This document shows, piece after piece, positions 33,701-45,552 of a DNA stretch of 64,000 bases. The first letter of the stretch is position 1, and each line of letters starts with the position of its first letter. The notes beneath the pieces are model-generated. The model was not told the DNA's origin, searched no databases, and saw nothing but the letters and a program-made list of their open reading frames with translations. The translations under genes and the position numbers were made by a program. Origin of the DNA: Sciurus carolinensis (lineage: Eukaryota; Chordata; Mammalia; Rodentia; Sciuridae); NCBI RefSeq assembly GCF_902686445.1, contig NC_062226.1, positions 15,038,001 to 15,102,000 on the forward strand. Direction: 5' to 3'.

Positions 33701-34019
33701 CTCAGCCTTCCAAATGATTCTCTAACACATGCAGCAAGGCATTATCCTCTTCAGCTGACAGAAAAGGAAGAGCTGAGGCTGAGTAATGCTAAATGCTTTG
33801 TCTCAAGTCACTCTAGAATCCCGGTCACCAAGCTCCACAGATGAGGACATTTGCAGGGCATCTGTGTGTGTGCTGGGGCAGGGGCAGGGGCTGCTGTCTG
33901 CTGTCTCAGATGAAGCGAAAGCTGGAGACAGCCTGGTTACAGACGAGCATCTTTGAACATGTGGTTGTTTAGGCCGAGCAAGCGTTGGGCTTTTCACTGT
34001 AGCTGTCGCCTTCTCAGTA
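33701..34019. other. Possible minus-strand MIR remnant
   Basis: 'agctgaggctgagtaatgct' followed by 'cttgtctcaagtcactc'-like sequence at 33770-33815 weakly resembles reverse-complement MIR. The rest is GC-moderate with G-rich CAGGGG repeats near 33875-33890. Confidence 0.35.
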
Positions 34020-34560
34020 GGACCGCGGCAGGGCAGTGTCAAGCTGGTTCCCTATTGTACACATCAATGTAGCTGTGTTGTTGCTGCTGTATTTTTTTTT
34101 TTTTTATCACAAGTCTGGGCCTCCTGGTAATAGGCTAAACATGAGCTGCTGCTTGCCTTCTTCCCTCTGTGGATGTCATCAATGTAATCAGGGAACAGGT
34201 GGGTCCAGGCGATTAATAGGGTAGGAAGGAGGGGAAGGAGAGGGGACCTACGCAAGGGTGGGGTGAGAGTTAATTTGACCTGAGGCTCAGAGGCACTGTC
34301 TCCTCCGGCAAGGCTGCCACAGCGGTTATCGTCGGGAGCAGCCTCTCTCCAGCCTCTTGGTCTCATTTCCAGTCCGGGCATGCTTGAGAAGCCATTACCA
34401 TATTTATAGAGCTACCTGGCCCCACGGCACACGCATGAGAGGGTTAGAAAGACCTATCTGTTTTTCCAGCTGTGCTGCTATCCTCGGTGGTGAGGCTGGC
34501 GGGGGAGAAGGGAGGGCCTGCATCCCAGCATTAGAAGGACAGAGAGGATTAGGCTGCAGA
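34020..34560. other. Repeat-poor, CpG-bearing block; candidate regulatory DNA
   Basis: No interspersed repeat recognised over about 540 bp apart from a T-run (34091-34105). About ten CpGs are scattered through it, above the local background but well short of a CpG island. It holds a CAGCTG E-box (34467-34472) and an A/T-rich 'ccatatttatag' word near 34398-34409 similar to CArG/MEF2 sites. Function is inference; conservation is untested. Confidence 0.3.
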
Positions 34561-34794
34561 GCTTGGCTAGGGAGCAGTGTGCAGCCTCCTGTTGCCTCTT
34601 CCAACTGGTTGGGCTGAGCCAGTTAGGCGAAGGCTGGATCCTGGCTCTGAGAAGAGCAGTATGGTGAACCAGCGCTCACAGAGAGGTGTGCAGGTGAGCT
34701 GGTGTCAAAGTTGCTCCCTCTGACACCTAACCTGTCTCCCTTATTGAAATGCAAAGCTGACAGTGGACTGGGAGGACTCTGAAAGTCATGCTGA

Positions 34795-34970
34795 AAAGTG
34801 GATAGACCATGAACTTAAGAGTCCAAGGGATTTATTAGTTGTATAATACTGGGTGGATCCTCTCATTTCTCTGAGCCTCGTTTTAGTCATCTACAAAGGG
34901 GGACAATAATGGATCGTTGGGAGGAAATGATTGCGATGTAGTTGGATGGGTCTTTATAAACGCTTCTTTT
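34795..34970 (+). mobile_element. MIR SINE
   Basis: 'tagttgtataatactgggtg', 'ctctgagcctcgttttagtc' and 'atctacaaagggggacaata' follow MIR 5' to 3'. Confidence 0.75.
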
Positions 34971-35631
34971 CTTTCCAGTATCAGACCATTGTGTCTCACA
35001 CTGAAGTTTTGACTTAGGTCACTACATCCTATACAATGCTTTGTTAGATTGGCCAAAATGCCTGTATGTATAAATTGATTCACTGCTTACGACCACACTC
35101 CAGTTAGCACATTTGTGCTGTTGCTGTCTAATATACACACGCACATACACACGTGTGTTTTTCAACTGATTATTAATTGCTGTATGTGTACCCTGTCCTT
35201 TTCACCAGTAAAGTGGATCTGAAACTCAGAATTATAGTTCCAAATAAGGGTACCATGATTTCTGATTATTTGTGTCTCCTGGCACCCTGTGTTTCTATGC
35301 CCATCTGGTTACAATGTAAAAGTTGTAATGACAGCAATTAACAGCATGCTTTATCCCCTGCCTTCAGTTCAGCTAAAAGCTAGCTACACTGATAGCAATC
35401 AGAGAATATATATTTACCACTTGTTCTGACTGACTAACAAGGAAAGGAGAGCAAGCATTTAGAAGCAAACTTCTGGTTCAACAACAACTCTAAAACTGAG
35501 CCACACAAGAAATTGTGGACTCAGTGGTTGGGACCAGTTCTGTGCTATTTATAATCTCCTCTTCCTCTTTTCTTTCATAATGAGTATAGATTCAGGCAAG
35601 TGTCTAATTGGCTGATTAGAGATGTGAATAG
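34971..35631. other. Unclassified sequence
   Basis: Contains a short CA-rich patch (35135-35153). No gene or repeat recognised. Confidence 0.4.
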
Positions 35632-36097
35632 TATATTAGTCAGGGTTCTCTAGATAAATAGAACAAATTGAATCTATCTATACCTCTAGGAAGAGATTTT
35701 TCCTAAGGTATCAGCTTATACTGTTAGGCAGACAGAGAGGTCCTGCTCTCTGTCGTCTACAAGCTGGACACCCAAGAAGGCTGGTGATGTACTTGGATGG
35801 CCTGAGAGTCAGAAAGCTGATGGCATAGTTTCCAGTTTGGATCTGAAGGTATGAGGTCAAGAACACCAACACCACATTCCATCTCAAGAGATCAGGCAGT
35901 GTTCTTCAACTTTCTTGTTCTCTTCCGTCCTTGAATGGAGTGGATGATGCTTACCCATCTGCTTTACTCAGTCCACCAACTCGAATGCTAATCTCTTCTG
36001 CAAGCGCTCTGATAGACATGCCCAGAGATAATGTTTAACTGGCTATGTAGACATCCCTTGGTGCACTCAAGTTGACGCATGAAATTTAATCATCACA
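35632..36097 (-). mobile_element. MLT2 LTR (ERVL), near full length
   Basis: Reverse complement of MLT2: 'tattagtcagggttctctag', 'gtccaccaactcgaatgcta', 'gacatgcccagagataatgt' and 'catgaaatttaatcatcaca'. The polymorphic middle is diverged and no viral gene is present. Confidence 0.88.
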
Positions 36098-36894
36098 TTT
36101 GGGATACAAAATAAAGAGGGGAGGGAGGGATAATGCATTCTCAAAAGGAAAATGTTAAACCCGGAGGGGAGACACCTGGGGGAGGGGAAGGCGACCAGAG
36201 GAATGTGGAGGAGATACTCAAGAGGAAAGATGGCAGTGCTCACCGTGTGGGGAGTGATGTGACAGTGCTTCTTGGGAAAACAGCTGGGGAAGGAGAGGTA
36301 CTTGAAGTTTTCCTGTGCAGCATTCAGTATGATCACTTCTCCTTCTCTCCATAATCATGAAAGTCGATATTTCTAATCAACCCTTTGGTAGCCAAGGGCT
36401 TGGTTATGTGTGTCTGGATGTGGAAACTGCAGACTAGACCTGAGAAGGTCAAGTTGTAGTTGGGTTCTAGATCCACATTGCTAGCTCAATGGAGCTCTAG
36501 CCTTTGACAGCTTATCTGGGGAGACTCTAGAACTATAGTGCCTCACCCAACATGGACGGGATACAAAGCTTAGAATGAGACCCATTCTGGTAGCAACAGA
36601 GTCCTCTGCTTGCAGCTAATCAAAAACTGTACTTCTGCTATGTTATAATATTATGTTTAGCAGAATATATCAGTAATATCTAGATGGTAATCAGAGAAGG
36701 TAATCTGACTTTTGATTCTGAAGTTCCAGATAAGATAGGACTTCTCTTATTAGCCATGTAGAGTGAAACAGGAGACCTGTGCTTTGAGAGGCACTCTAAT
36801 CACCATTAATTTACCTCTGTCCTCTGGGTGTATGTGTATGTGGGTGTATCTGCAATGCACTGTCTATCCAAAGATATTGTTTTTCTCAGTTCCC
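36098..36894. other. Unclassified sequence
   Basis: Purine-rich at 36108-36230. No feature recognised. Confidence 0.4.
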
Positions 36895-37085
36895 ATCCAA
36901 AGTTTCCCTCCTCCATGAAGCCATGAAGACAGACACTAAGCTCTCAGGCATTTCCACCTCTCTGAATAGCTACAGAACTAGTGGTTGTTAGTACAACCCA
37001 CTTGAATCTTGTGTGAACTGATATTCTTTTGGGCCCCTCTGTGTCTTGGACTCAGTGTAATGCCCCTGTCTCCTTTTCAATGACT
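36895..37085 (+). mobile_element. Possible L2 LINE 3' fragment
   Basis: 'cctcctccatgaagccatga' resembles the L2 3' region, but the rest is diverged. Confidence 0.4.
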
Positions 37086-37257
37086 ATACTGCATACGGGG
37101 AATACTTTTTTTTCCTAAATGGTATACCTCCCAAAGAAGAAGTCCATTTATATCTTCATTGTTCCACAAATTCTCTGAATAGTTAATTTTGAGTAATGAA
37201 ATAGTGTTTGAGTGAGATACATTTGTCTAAAATAACCTCCAGTAGCATTATTTGTGC

Positions 37258-37536
37258 ATGTTTGTAGAGGTTTATAGATGTCATGTGACAGACTCTGTAA
37301 CAAATGAGGCAAAGACCTTTAACACACATTCAGTGATAATTCATGGAGATGTAGCAATTGCATATGTTGATGACACTGAAAATGACTGTTTTAAAGATCA
37401 CTCCAAAAGGCAGTACAACAAATTCTGGGATGACATTGATGAGATGTTTTTGCATCTCCCTAGATTCCCCATTAACAGAAAGGGCTACTGTATACAAAAA
37501 CTGACTGATGATATACACATATTTTTAAAAAAGTAA
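37258..37536 (+). other. Unassigned 93-codon open frame
   Basis: ATG at 37258, stop TAA at 37534-37536, lying outside any repeat I recognise. The product would be mixed charged/hydrophobic, with an acidic middle (YVDDTEND, FWDDIDEMF) and a basic end (LKK). I do not recognise a family. The stop is followed 5 bases later by a donor-like GTAAGT (37541-37546), and CCAG lies upstream near 37239-37242, so a chance exon-like layout or a pseudogene fragment is possible. No Kozak match or promoter is evident. Chance is the default explanation in 64 kb of two-strand sequence. Confidence 0.12.
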
Positions 37537-38144
37537 AACGTAAGTTATCCAAATATTTTCCACATTGTAAATATAAGCAGATGAGGATAACTTGTCTTTG
37601 CTTTGAGGTCTTACGGCACCAGAATTTTCAAGGGAGGAGACAGAGGGGTGCAATAAATTCCCCAATAACCCTAAAAGCAGAAGAACCAGGTTCTCAGTGG
37701 CGGTCAGGCAGAGGGACTTGGGAGCAGTCCTTTATCTGCCGAGTTTTGTATACTCCCATATGCACTGCAGTGAAGAAGTCCCCAGAAATGTCTGAAGAGG
37801 CTGCAATGGTCTGAGCCCAGTGAATTCCCACAAGGCTAAGCTCCAATCTGGGACAAAATTCCATATGGAAAAAAAATCCTTCTGGGAAAGAATCCAAATT
37901 AAGTTAGGCAGAGAAAACAGGGCAAGAGAAATAGAAGATATAGGTGGGAGATGAGTGAGGACATCTCAGGAGGTACAACGTCATTTTATGACAAACCAAA
38001 GAGAATGCTCTAGTGACGTTAAGCTGGGAAAAAAATGTCCTAACCATTTTCTTCCTCCAACAACTCAAGAAAAAAAATTTCACTTAAGAATATGCAACAG
38101 GAAAGAACCAAGTTTCAGTCCCATAGAAACTTATTAATAAAGAA
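37537..38144. other. Unclassified sequence
   Basis: A run of A (37869-37876) and A-rich patches. The short open frames have no family resemblance. Confidence 0.4.
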
Positions 38145-38335
38145 AAGGAATTGGGGGGTAGGAAGGATAGTAGAAGGAATCAGACGTTATTACCCCATGT
38201 GTATATATGACTACACAACTGGTGTGATTCTATGTCATGTACAACCAGAAGACTGAGAAGTTATACTCCATTTGTGTATGGTGTGTCAAAATGTATTCTA
38301 TTGCAATGTAAAACTAATTACAACAAATAAAAAAG
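38145..38335 (+). mobile_element. L1 3' end, 5'-truncated
   Basis: 3'UTR only: 'atatatgactacacaactgg', 'gtcatgtacaaccagaagac', 'gagaagttatactccatttg' and 'actaattacaacaaataaaa'. Same family as 11991-12425. Confidence 0.85.
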
Positions 38336-38384
38336 CAAAGGAAGAATAAGAAGGAAAATGATATAACTATCAGCAATCCACTCT

Positions 38385-39990
38385 ATAGCAGTGAAAATGC
38401 ATGATAAAAGCATATCTATAAAACATTCTTGAACTATAGCCTAAAATTTCAAAATGAATTCAAGGAAATTAAAATAACGATGGGAAAAACGGAAGAAAAC
38501 TGTAAGCCATTAGTAGAAAAATAGTGATGAAGTTATAGAGCTCAAGATAAAATTAGAAATGAAAGTAAAACATTATTTCAGAAATAAAGATTAAGCTGGA
38601 AATAACACAAAAGTAAATAAATACAGCAGATGGTGACTTAAGAGATAAGGAGTAAAAATTGAAACATCAAAACCAATGAGAAATGATAAAAAAAAAAAGG
38701 ATTTGAGAGAAACTGACAGAAATAGAAGACAGGTAAGAAGCCATAAATATATATTATAGTATATTATGCCATATTATATATATTCCATTCCATTCCATTC
38801 CAATTCCATTCCTTCTATTCTGAGCTCAAAAAGAAAACCTAAGCAATAGTATATAGTTTGTAAAAATAACACTTTAAAAAACTTTCCTAAATTAGAAGTA
38901 AACAATCAAAAAAATTCAAAATCATATATTGTTAAAGGAACCCCATAGCCTTGAGAAAAATGACCTAGAATGACCAATTCTGAAATATTCTAAAGAATAT
39001 TGTGGACTCTGAAGCAAAAGACCCAGGTCAGTTAAAATAGAAAGAAAATCCGATCGCCGTCAGACTTTTTGACAGCAACGCTTTATGTCAGGAGACAATG
39101 GAGTGACATATTTAAGGTACTCAAGGAAAGAAAATATGAGCCATATGTTATAAACCCAGCCAAACTTACTTTCAAGTATAAAGACTGCAGACAAACTACT
39201 ATCAACAAGCAAGAACTCAGGAAATATGGTTCCCAGGAGCCTTTCCTGAGCAAACTACCAGAGAATGAAAATGACTGGAGAGACATTGACATAGGGCCTG
39301 GTGGTAAGCATTAAATATATATCTGCCTGTAGAACTAAGTAGAAATGATGGCTTGCAGGGAGAGTGCAGGCTCTGAAAGCCATCTGCTCTGAACGGCAGG
39401 AGCAGTGCATTAGTTTTTCAAAGAGGGGAGAGTGGGTAGAGAGTACGAAAAGTAGATTGAGCTTACGATGCCCTGATATTTACTAACTGTGAGTTAAAGG
39501 ATGTTTCAAATCAATTGCTGAGATGTAGGTATATGAAGAGGAGGCGACTAGCAAACCTCAACATTGCTCATAGTAATAAACCAAAAGTCAAGAGGTAAAA
39601 GAGGAGAGAAGTCTCCTACAAAGGTGTTGATACAAAGGAAGCAATTAGAACAAGAACAGAGATTTTCCTAAGTGCTCCCTCTGAAAGACCTACAAAATGC
39701 ATCAGTAAATAAAAGAGAGTACATTGTGAATGATCATTTGTATAAAATACAATGTACTTATGAAATAAGATGGTAGAGCAGAGGTCAAATATTATAAACA
39801 TATCAATAAGTGGCATGGGCTCAATATACCTGTTTAAAAAAAAATCTAGCTTCTCTAACCAAATAAATCCTATGCCCTGCCATAAACAAGAGACATAGAC
39901 GAACCCAAAATGAAATAAACCTAAGAGAGATAGAGAAGTCAAGAATAAATTGAAAAACAAAACATTAGAAAAGCATATGCACCATTTTTG
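38385..39990 (+). mobile_element. Ancient L1/HAL1-like: ORF1 C-terminus and start of ORF2
   Basis: In one frame 39081-39230 reads RRQWSDIFKVLKERKYEP then PAKLTFKYKD, close to the L1/HAL1 ORF1p C-terminal domain pattern (W-DIFKVLKE, P-AKL-F-Y). Downstream, 'aatatacctgtttaaaa' and 'aaacaagagacatagacg' resemble the beginning of ORF2 in old L1s. Upstream A-rich sequence fits the ORF1 coiled-coil part. All frames are broken. It may continue at 41395. Confidence 0.65.
38780..38813. repeat. (ATTCC)n pentanucleotide repeat
   Basis: About six ATTCC units with one irregular unit (CAATT), the same motif class as GGAAT satellite. It lies inside the old L1. Confidence 0.95.
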
Positions 39991-40029
39991 ACACAGCACA
40001 TTTAAATTGTCCTAAAAAAGGAACTCATC

Positions 40030-40412
40030 CCCATTAGAAGCCAACCTCTGTTTCCCTCCAACCCTTTAGTGCTGAACAACCATCATATGGTTTTTGTTTC
40101 TGGATTTGCCTACTCTGTTTATTTCATATCAGTGGAATTGTACAATATATGCTTTTTGTGGAATTGTACAATATATGCTCTTTCGTGACTTCCTTCTTCC
40201 ACTTAGCATAATGTTTTCAAGACCCATCCACATCATAGCATGTATCAGCACCCCCGTCCTTCCATTACCAAATGTTATTCCACTGTGTCAAGAATTCATT
40301 GCATTGATGGTTGTGGAATGCTGTGAATATACTAAAAAAAACTATTGAATTCAACGCTTCAAATGGATGAACTGTTTGATACATGAATTATACCTCGACA
40401 AAGCTGTGTTAT
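40030..40412 (+). mobile_element. Old L1 3' end with inverted 5' part
   Basis: 40030-40290 is the reverse complement of an L1M 3' region ('tggatttgcctactctgttt', 'cacttagcataatgttttca', 'atccacatcatagcatgtat'). 40312-40412 is the extreme 3' end on the plus strand ('gaatatactaaaaaaaacta', 'tgaattatacctcgacaaag'). The inverted piece lies 5' of the tail piece in consensus, as in twin-primed 5' inversions. Confidence 0.65.
40132..40183. repeat. 26-bp tandem duplication
   Basis: 40132-40157 and 40158-40183 share 25 of 26 bases; both start GTGGAATTGTACAATATATG. It lies inside the inverted L1 part. Confidence 0.95.
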
Positions 40413-40784
40413 CAAAATCCAAATAAAATCAGGCAGTGTTCAGAACCTTTATATTAGAGCAGGTAGAATTTAGATAAGGTGAACAACTTGTCCAATTTTT
40501 CTGGAATATTCCTGGTTTTAGCCTTGAAAATCACACGGTAGCAAGTTTTAAGAAAGAAGATGAATTAAGTGGTATCAATCATAACTAACTCAGTCCAAGG
40601 TGCATGGAGTAGACAATATGAAATAACATTTAGAAGGCCTAAATTACATAGACAATAAAATGACTAAGTATCCGAACTTTAGTAATTCAGGATACAAATT
40701 ATTGAAAGTGTGAAGATAATATTCATGCATTTGTCCATAATTTAGGACACACAAGTACATATGCATAGATACACACATACCTCA
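40413..40784. other. Unclassified, between L1 pieces
   Basis: No gene. 'gtccaatttttctggaatat' followed by 'tcctggttttagccttgaaa' near 40490 recalls an ancient repeat I cannot name. Confidence 0.35.
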
Positions 40785-41275
40785 AGTTTATAGCAGCTCA
40801 ATTCACAATAGCTAATCTATGAACCAACCTAGATACCCCTCAATAGATGAATGGATCAAGTAACTGTGGTATATATACATAATGGAATATTACTAAGCCT
40901 TAAAGGAGAATAAAATTATGGCATTTGCAGATAAATGGATGGAATTGGAGAATATCAAGCTAATTGAAATAAGCCAATCCTAAAATCCAAAGACCAATGT
41001 TTTCTGATATGTGAATACTGATCCATAGTAGGGGAGGGAAAGGGATGAATGGAGGAACTTTGGAATGGGCAGAGGGGAGTGAGGGGAAGGAAAACAGGGG
41101 AGTGGGAAAGATGGTGGAATGAGATTGACATCCTTACCCTAGGTACTTGTATGAATGTACCAATGGTATGGCTCTACATCATGTAAAGAGAAATGAACAG
41201 TTGTGCTCCATTCACGTACAATGAATCCAAATGCATTCAACTGTCATGTATAACTAATTAGAAGGAAAAAAAATC
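40785..41275 (+). mobile_element. L1 3' end: ORF2 C-terminus plus 3'UTR
   Basis: 'gtttatagcagctcaattca', 'gtggtatatatacataatgg', 'gcatttgcagataaatggat', then a G-rich 3'UTR and 'aactaattagaaggaaaaaa'. Same family as 11211; the ORF2 end carries in-frame stops. Confidence 0.88.
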
Positions 41276-41394
41276 CCATAGAATAAAAAAAGGAATTTAT
41301 GAAAAGAATTAGAAATATATAAAAATTTTTTGAATGTTTTGTCTATGAAAAAACTTTAAATGTTTGCTAAGCAAACATTGGGGAAAGAAAAACA

Positions 41395-42335
41395 AAATTC
41401 AGAAATTATTTGAAAAAATAAAAACATGAAAAATCTATTGAATAAATTTAGAGCATTTGTCTGAGAAAACATCATGGCATGAAACACTTATATTGATAAG
41501 ACAATAAATTAAATTAGTAAAACGCAAGACAAGAAAGCTAGAAAAAAATACAACAAAGTAAATTAAAAGGAAATAGAAGGAAAGAATTAATAAAGATGAA
41601 AAGATTAATGAAATGAAATTCAGAGAAATAGGATTATTAAATAAATCCAAAAGTGGCCCTGCAAAAACAAATCAATAAATGTGCCATTATAAAATCTAAT
41701 CAAAAATTGAAGAGAGAAAATAAATACATAAATAGGAAGTAAAGGAGAAATAACTATTAAAAGAAAAAAAAAAAACTCCTGGTACTACATTGAATGCTTC
41801 TATGGAATAAAGCTGAAATTCAGGTGAAACTGGTAATTTTAAAGAAAACCACAAGTTACCAAACTTGACCTCAGTGGAGACAGAATGTTCAAACAGACTA
41901 ACCATGTAGGAATAAGTGGCAAAAGTACAGTTTGCCACACAAAATCACTCTGACAGGTGGTTTAACATTTGACCTCTACCAAATATTTAAAAACCAGATT
42001 GTGTCAATGCTACTTAAATTATTCCAGAACATAGAAACAAAAGGAAACCATTCAAATTCATTTTTCAAGATGATTATAATAATGGTTCCAAAATCTACTG
42101 GAGAGTAAATCAAAAAATGAAAGATAAGATCAGCTTTGCTTGGGGGTATTGCTGCAAACATACTCATATCAGAAGATTGAAAAGGAGTACCACCACCAAG
42201 TTCAATATTAAGATATCTATCAATGTAATTCATCATATTAATAGAAGAACTAAGAAGAAAAAGTTCCCTGACATCTCTACAGGTGTTTTGAATCATTTGA
42301 TAAAATTTTAACACCTATTCATGTTCAATACCTTC
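41395..42335 (+). mobile_element. Ancient L1 ORF2 fragment (up to the RT domain)
   Basis: 'aagattaatgaaatgaaatt', 'gacctctaccaaatatttaa', 'ttattccagaacatagaaac', 'ctatcaatgtaattcatcat' and 'tttgataaaattttaacacc' follow ORF2 in order from the inter-domain region into the reverse transcriptase. Frames are broken. Probably the same ancient copy as 38385-39990, split by later insertions. Confidence 0.75.
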
Positions 42336-42394
42336 AGTGAAATAGGCATCAAAGACCCTTCTCTTAACATCTTTACCAATATTTCTACTCATTA

Positions 42395-42550
42395 TCCACA
42401 TTAATCCTAATGGCAATTTTACATGGTAAGTATTATTCCCATTTCACTTACCAAAAACCTAAGGCTTTAGGAATTAAATTGTCCTAATGTGTGGAAAAGC
42501 TAGCATTTGAATTTAGGATTGCCTGATTCCAAATCCAACTCACATCTGTG
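42395..42550 (-). mobile_element. MIR SINE
   Basis: 'cattaatcctaatggcaatt', 'gtaagtattattcccatttc' and 'gcatttgaatttaggattgc' are the reverse complement of MIR. Confidence 0.7.
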
Positions 42551-44849
42551 CACATTATTCTCTCATCTCTTCAAAAATTTCCCTGATCTGTAGATCTCAG
42601 ATTCTCTTTTCTTCCCTCCTTCCCTCTTATGTCCTTTCCTCCTTCTCTCTCTCTCTTCAGAATTTATTTAGAAACTCATTTGTATTCTTATAGAGATCCA
42701 CGACCAATACCAGTGCTCTATTATGTCCTTCTCGTGAAACGTAGAGCATCTAACTATAGGGCAGTGATTTGTCTGGGTTTCCATTCACCTCTCTGAAGGA
42801 GGACCTCACATCACACCTGCCTCACCTGCAAGGTGTCCTTCATGTTGCTCAGTTCCGAGCACTGTCTGTGTGTAGATTGCTGTGACCATTTAGCAGTCAA
42901 AAGTGGCATGAGCAGGTCGACTCCACAAACTCAAAGTTAACACTGTATTTCTGCCTAGTAATTAGATCATTGCTTCATTTGTTTTGATTCTAATTTCACA
43001 ACCCCAGATTTGCCCTTTGGAGATGCTCCAGCTCTTTCAATCTAGGGGAATACCCTGACTTGGGGAAGGCTGAGGCCTTCCTCCAGGTATCTGTGATTCA
43101 AGTCAGAAGCAAATGAGGTACAGAATATAGGGTGTTTACTTTGTGTCTCTCTCTCTCTCTCTTAGAAAGTCCTTGAATTTTTATTCTGTCTCACATCACT
43201 TTACACCAAAGGTAAAATTTAGCCCCTTCTTCAGAATTGGCAACCAGCACCATCATAACTAAAAATGATCGGTTCTATTATGTGAAGAATATATTATATT
43301 TTATAGAAGAATTCCACAAGCCAAGATTAGGAAGATACAGACCAACTAGACCAACTGGTATTCAAGTCTTCTACAATTTCCTAAGCTTAATTTTTCTTCT
43401 CCTCTCTCTTCCTACTATGTGTTATCTTGAGATTTCTGAATTCATCTCACTGTATGATGAAGAGTAACATCACCCTTCTTAGTCTTCATGCCCACCTTAC
43501 AACTGGTACTCGTCAAAATTTACACTTATTTTTCTCTCATTAGTGACTACTGTTGAGGTTACAAATTTTCCCATATTGTTATAACTACAAGATACAAGCC
43601 CCCAGATGGGTCACAGAGGTAATTAGGACAAGATCTATGCAGGGGACATGTAGATAAACACGAACAGTGGTTATTTGTTTAAATGTCATTACTGTGGGGT
43701 GACCAATATATGCTCATAGGTGTGTTCCATTGATGAGGGTAAATATAATTCAGTCCAAGGTGTCTTTTTCTGGATGCCCTTGAAATGATAGCTGGATATG
43801 ATTGTTTTCTTTTAGATAGGCAAGGTCAGGGAAGGAGGGAAGCCACTCTCAGATGTGTTCTGGAGGTGGCCACTGAGGTTGAGTTGGTGTTTAATTTTAC
43901 CAGGAACTCTTGAAAAGTCATGAAATGGCTCCCAGACCAATCATCTTGAGGGAAAGATGGCAGAATTGATCCATCCAGCGGTGAAAGGTGGCTCTTCAGT
44001 CATTCATTCCCTGAACTTCTGGGTTGTACATATCTGAGCACTTGGTAAGTTCTCATGGTTGTACCATTATACAGGAACAAAGGGGCCCTGAACAGGGAGT
44101 GAGTAGCAGGTGTCGAGCTGGGGTGAAGTGCTACCCACTGCATGTGCATTCGGCAGAAGGTTGTCTGCTTGGATCTAGTCTGTGTGGATCACTGGAAAAT
44201 GAAATGTGGTGAGAAGGATTTGATGCTGTGTTGATATCTAATCAGGTGTCCAACCATGTTCTTGATCAGGAAGAAACAAATCATGCTACCAACTTCCCAT
44301 TCTGCCTTTCAGAGAATCTTGGCTATCATCAGCTGTGTATGAATGTTCAGTCTTCTCTCAGTCTCTGCAACCCTTACAATTGGAGGGACACCTCGAATGC
44401 TTTGTCATTGAGACCTCTGACATACAGCCTGCTGTGGCTTGATAGTTAAGAGACCCGACCGAGACTGCTATCTGCTTTTGCCAAGATCTGGTGAGAATCT
44501 TTCCTATAGTAAAAGTTTCACTGAAGGCAACCATTATAGCCAGATATGTATTTACTGACTAACACCTTGTTTCCTCTGTTTTTATGTTTGTACTTTTATC
44601 AGTTTTAGAACTTGATCACTCTTCTGATACAGAGTTATGCCTGGCTCACTAGCAACTTCTACTAGTGCCAGGAAAAGGCTCTGGTCAAGGCAGGAGACAA
44701 GTTTTTATAGACTTTAAAATCAGAATTAAACCATAATTCCAGAAACACAAAGAAAGAATAAACATGAGCAACTGTGTGGCATCTAGGTGGAAACCTGTTC
44801 CAGTTTGGAATTCAGGAAATCTGGGGAGGATTCACAATTTGAAGGATGA
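42551..44849. other. Long unclassified stretch
   Basis: 2.3 kb without a recognised gene or repeat apart from a pyrimidine tract (42606-42656) and a (TC)n run (43146-43162). Texture is ordinary unique intergenic DNA. Confidence 0.4.
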
Positions 44850-44930
44850 GTCGAAATTGACCAAGTGAAGAAGGCTTGAAGGATACCCAGCTGAAGGGGA
44901 GGGGGCTACACAAGGTCTTCTGGGCAAATG
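44850..44930 (-). mobile_element. L2 LINE fragment
   Basis: 'aaggcttgaaggatacccag' with 'gaaggggagggggctacac' fits reverse-complement L2. Weak. Confidence 0.4.
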
Positions 44931-44934
44931 TTCC

Positions 44935-45010
44935 CGTGTGATTTTACAAATGGGGATACTGAGGCCCAGAGAGGCTGCTCAAGATCACATTGGTGAAGGG
45001 ACAGAGTTTA
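44935..45010 (-). mobile_element. MIR core fragment
   Basis: 'attttacaaatggggatact' and 'gaggcccagagaggctgctc' are the reverse complement of MIR core. Confidence 0.7.
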
Positions 45011-45552
45011 AAGGAAAAGTCAGATAATTTTCACTTTTGAGAACTGTGTGGTCAAATAGCTCCCCTCAAGATTAAATAGGATTTAATTGCAATTGCATTA
45101 AATTAAAAAATACCTCCCAGCTAACTCAACTGGGACTGTTATGATATCAGCAGCAGGACACCTGTGTACAGCATCCCTCTGGGGCTAAATTCAGTGGGTG
45201 AGTCTATCAAGTTTCTTACCGAAATCCCCTTTCCTTGCATTAGTCTTTGACATCTCTATCTGACAGGAACTCAAGCCATTAGTAAAACCCAATGTAATCT
45301 TCAGAAACTGAAATATTCCTGAACCCACCTCCAGAAGGCCAGAGCTTTTCAGAAAACATCCTTCCCATCATCTTATATATCAACACATTCACTTCCCTTT
45401 AATGTCCATCAATCCCACCAAGGTCTCCTTATTGGTGAGTTAGTTCCTGAGTGAGAGAAACTGGTGGTAAGAATTCCCACAGAGTGTAAGAAAGGGTCAT
45501 GGTTCCAGTGGAACTGCTCAGGTGCTGTGTTCAAATGTCTTCTTTTCCCCTC
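45011..45552. other. Unclassified sequence
   Basis: No recognised gene or repeat. Confidence 0.4.

Noticed and set aside
33701..34620. CpG island or gene promoter
   Set aside because: CpGs are scattered and too few, with no adjoining exon or TATA/initiator arrangement; kept only as a candidate regulatory block.
38780..38813. Possible GGAAT-type satellite array
   Set aside because: Only about six units; a simple repeat, not a satellite block.
39069..39314. 81-codon frame with a real domain signature
   Set aside because: The WSDIFKVLKE/PAKLTFKY pattern is L1/HAL1 ORF1p, so it belongs to a retroelement fossil.
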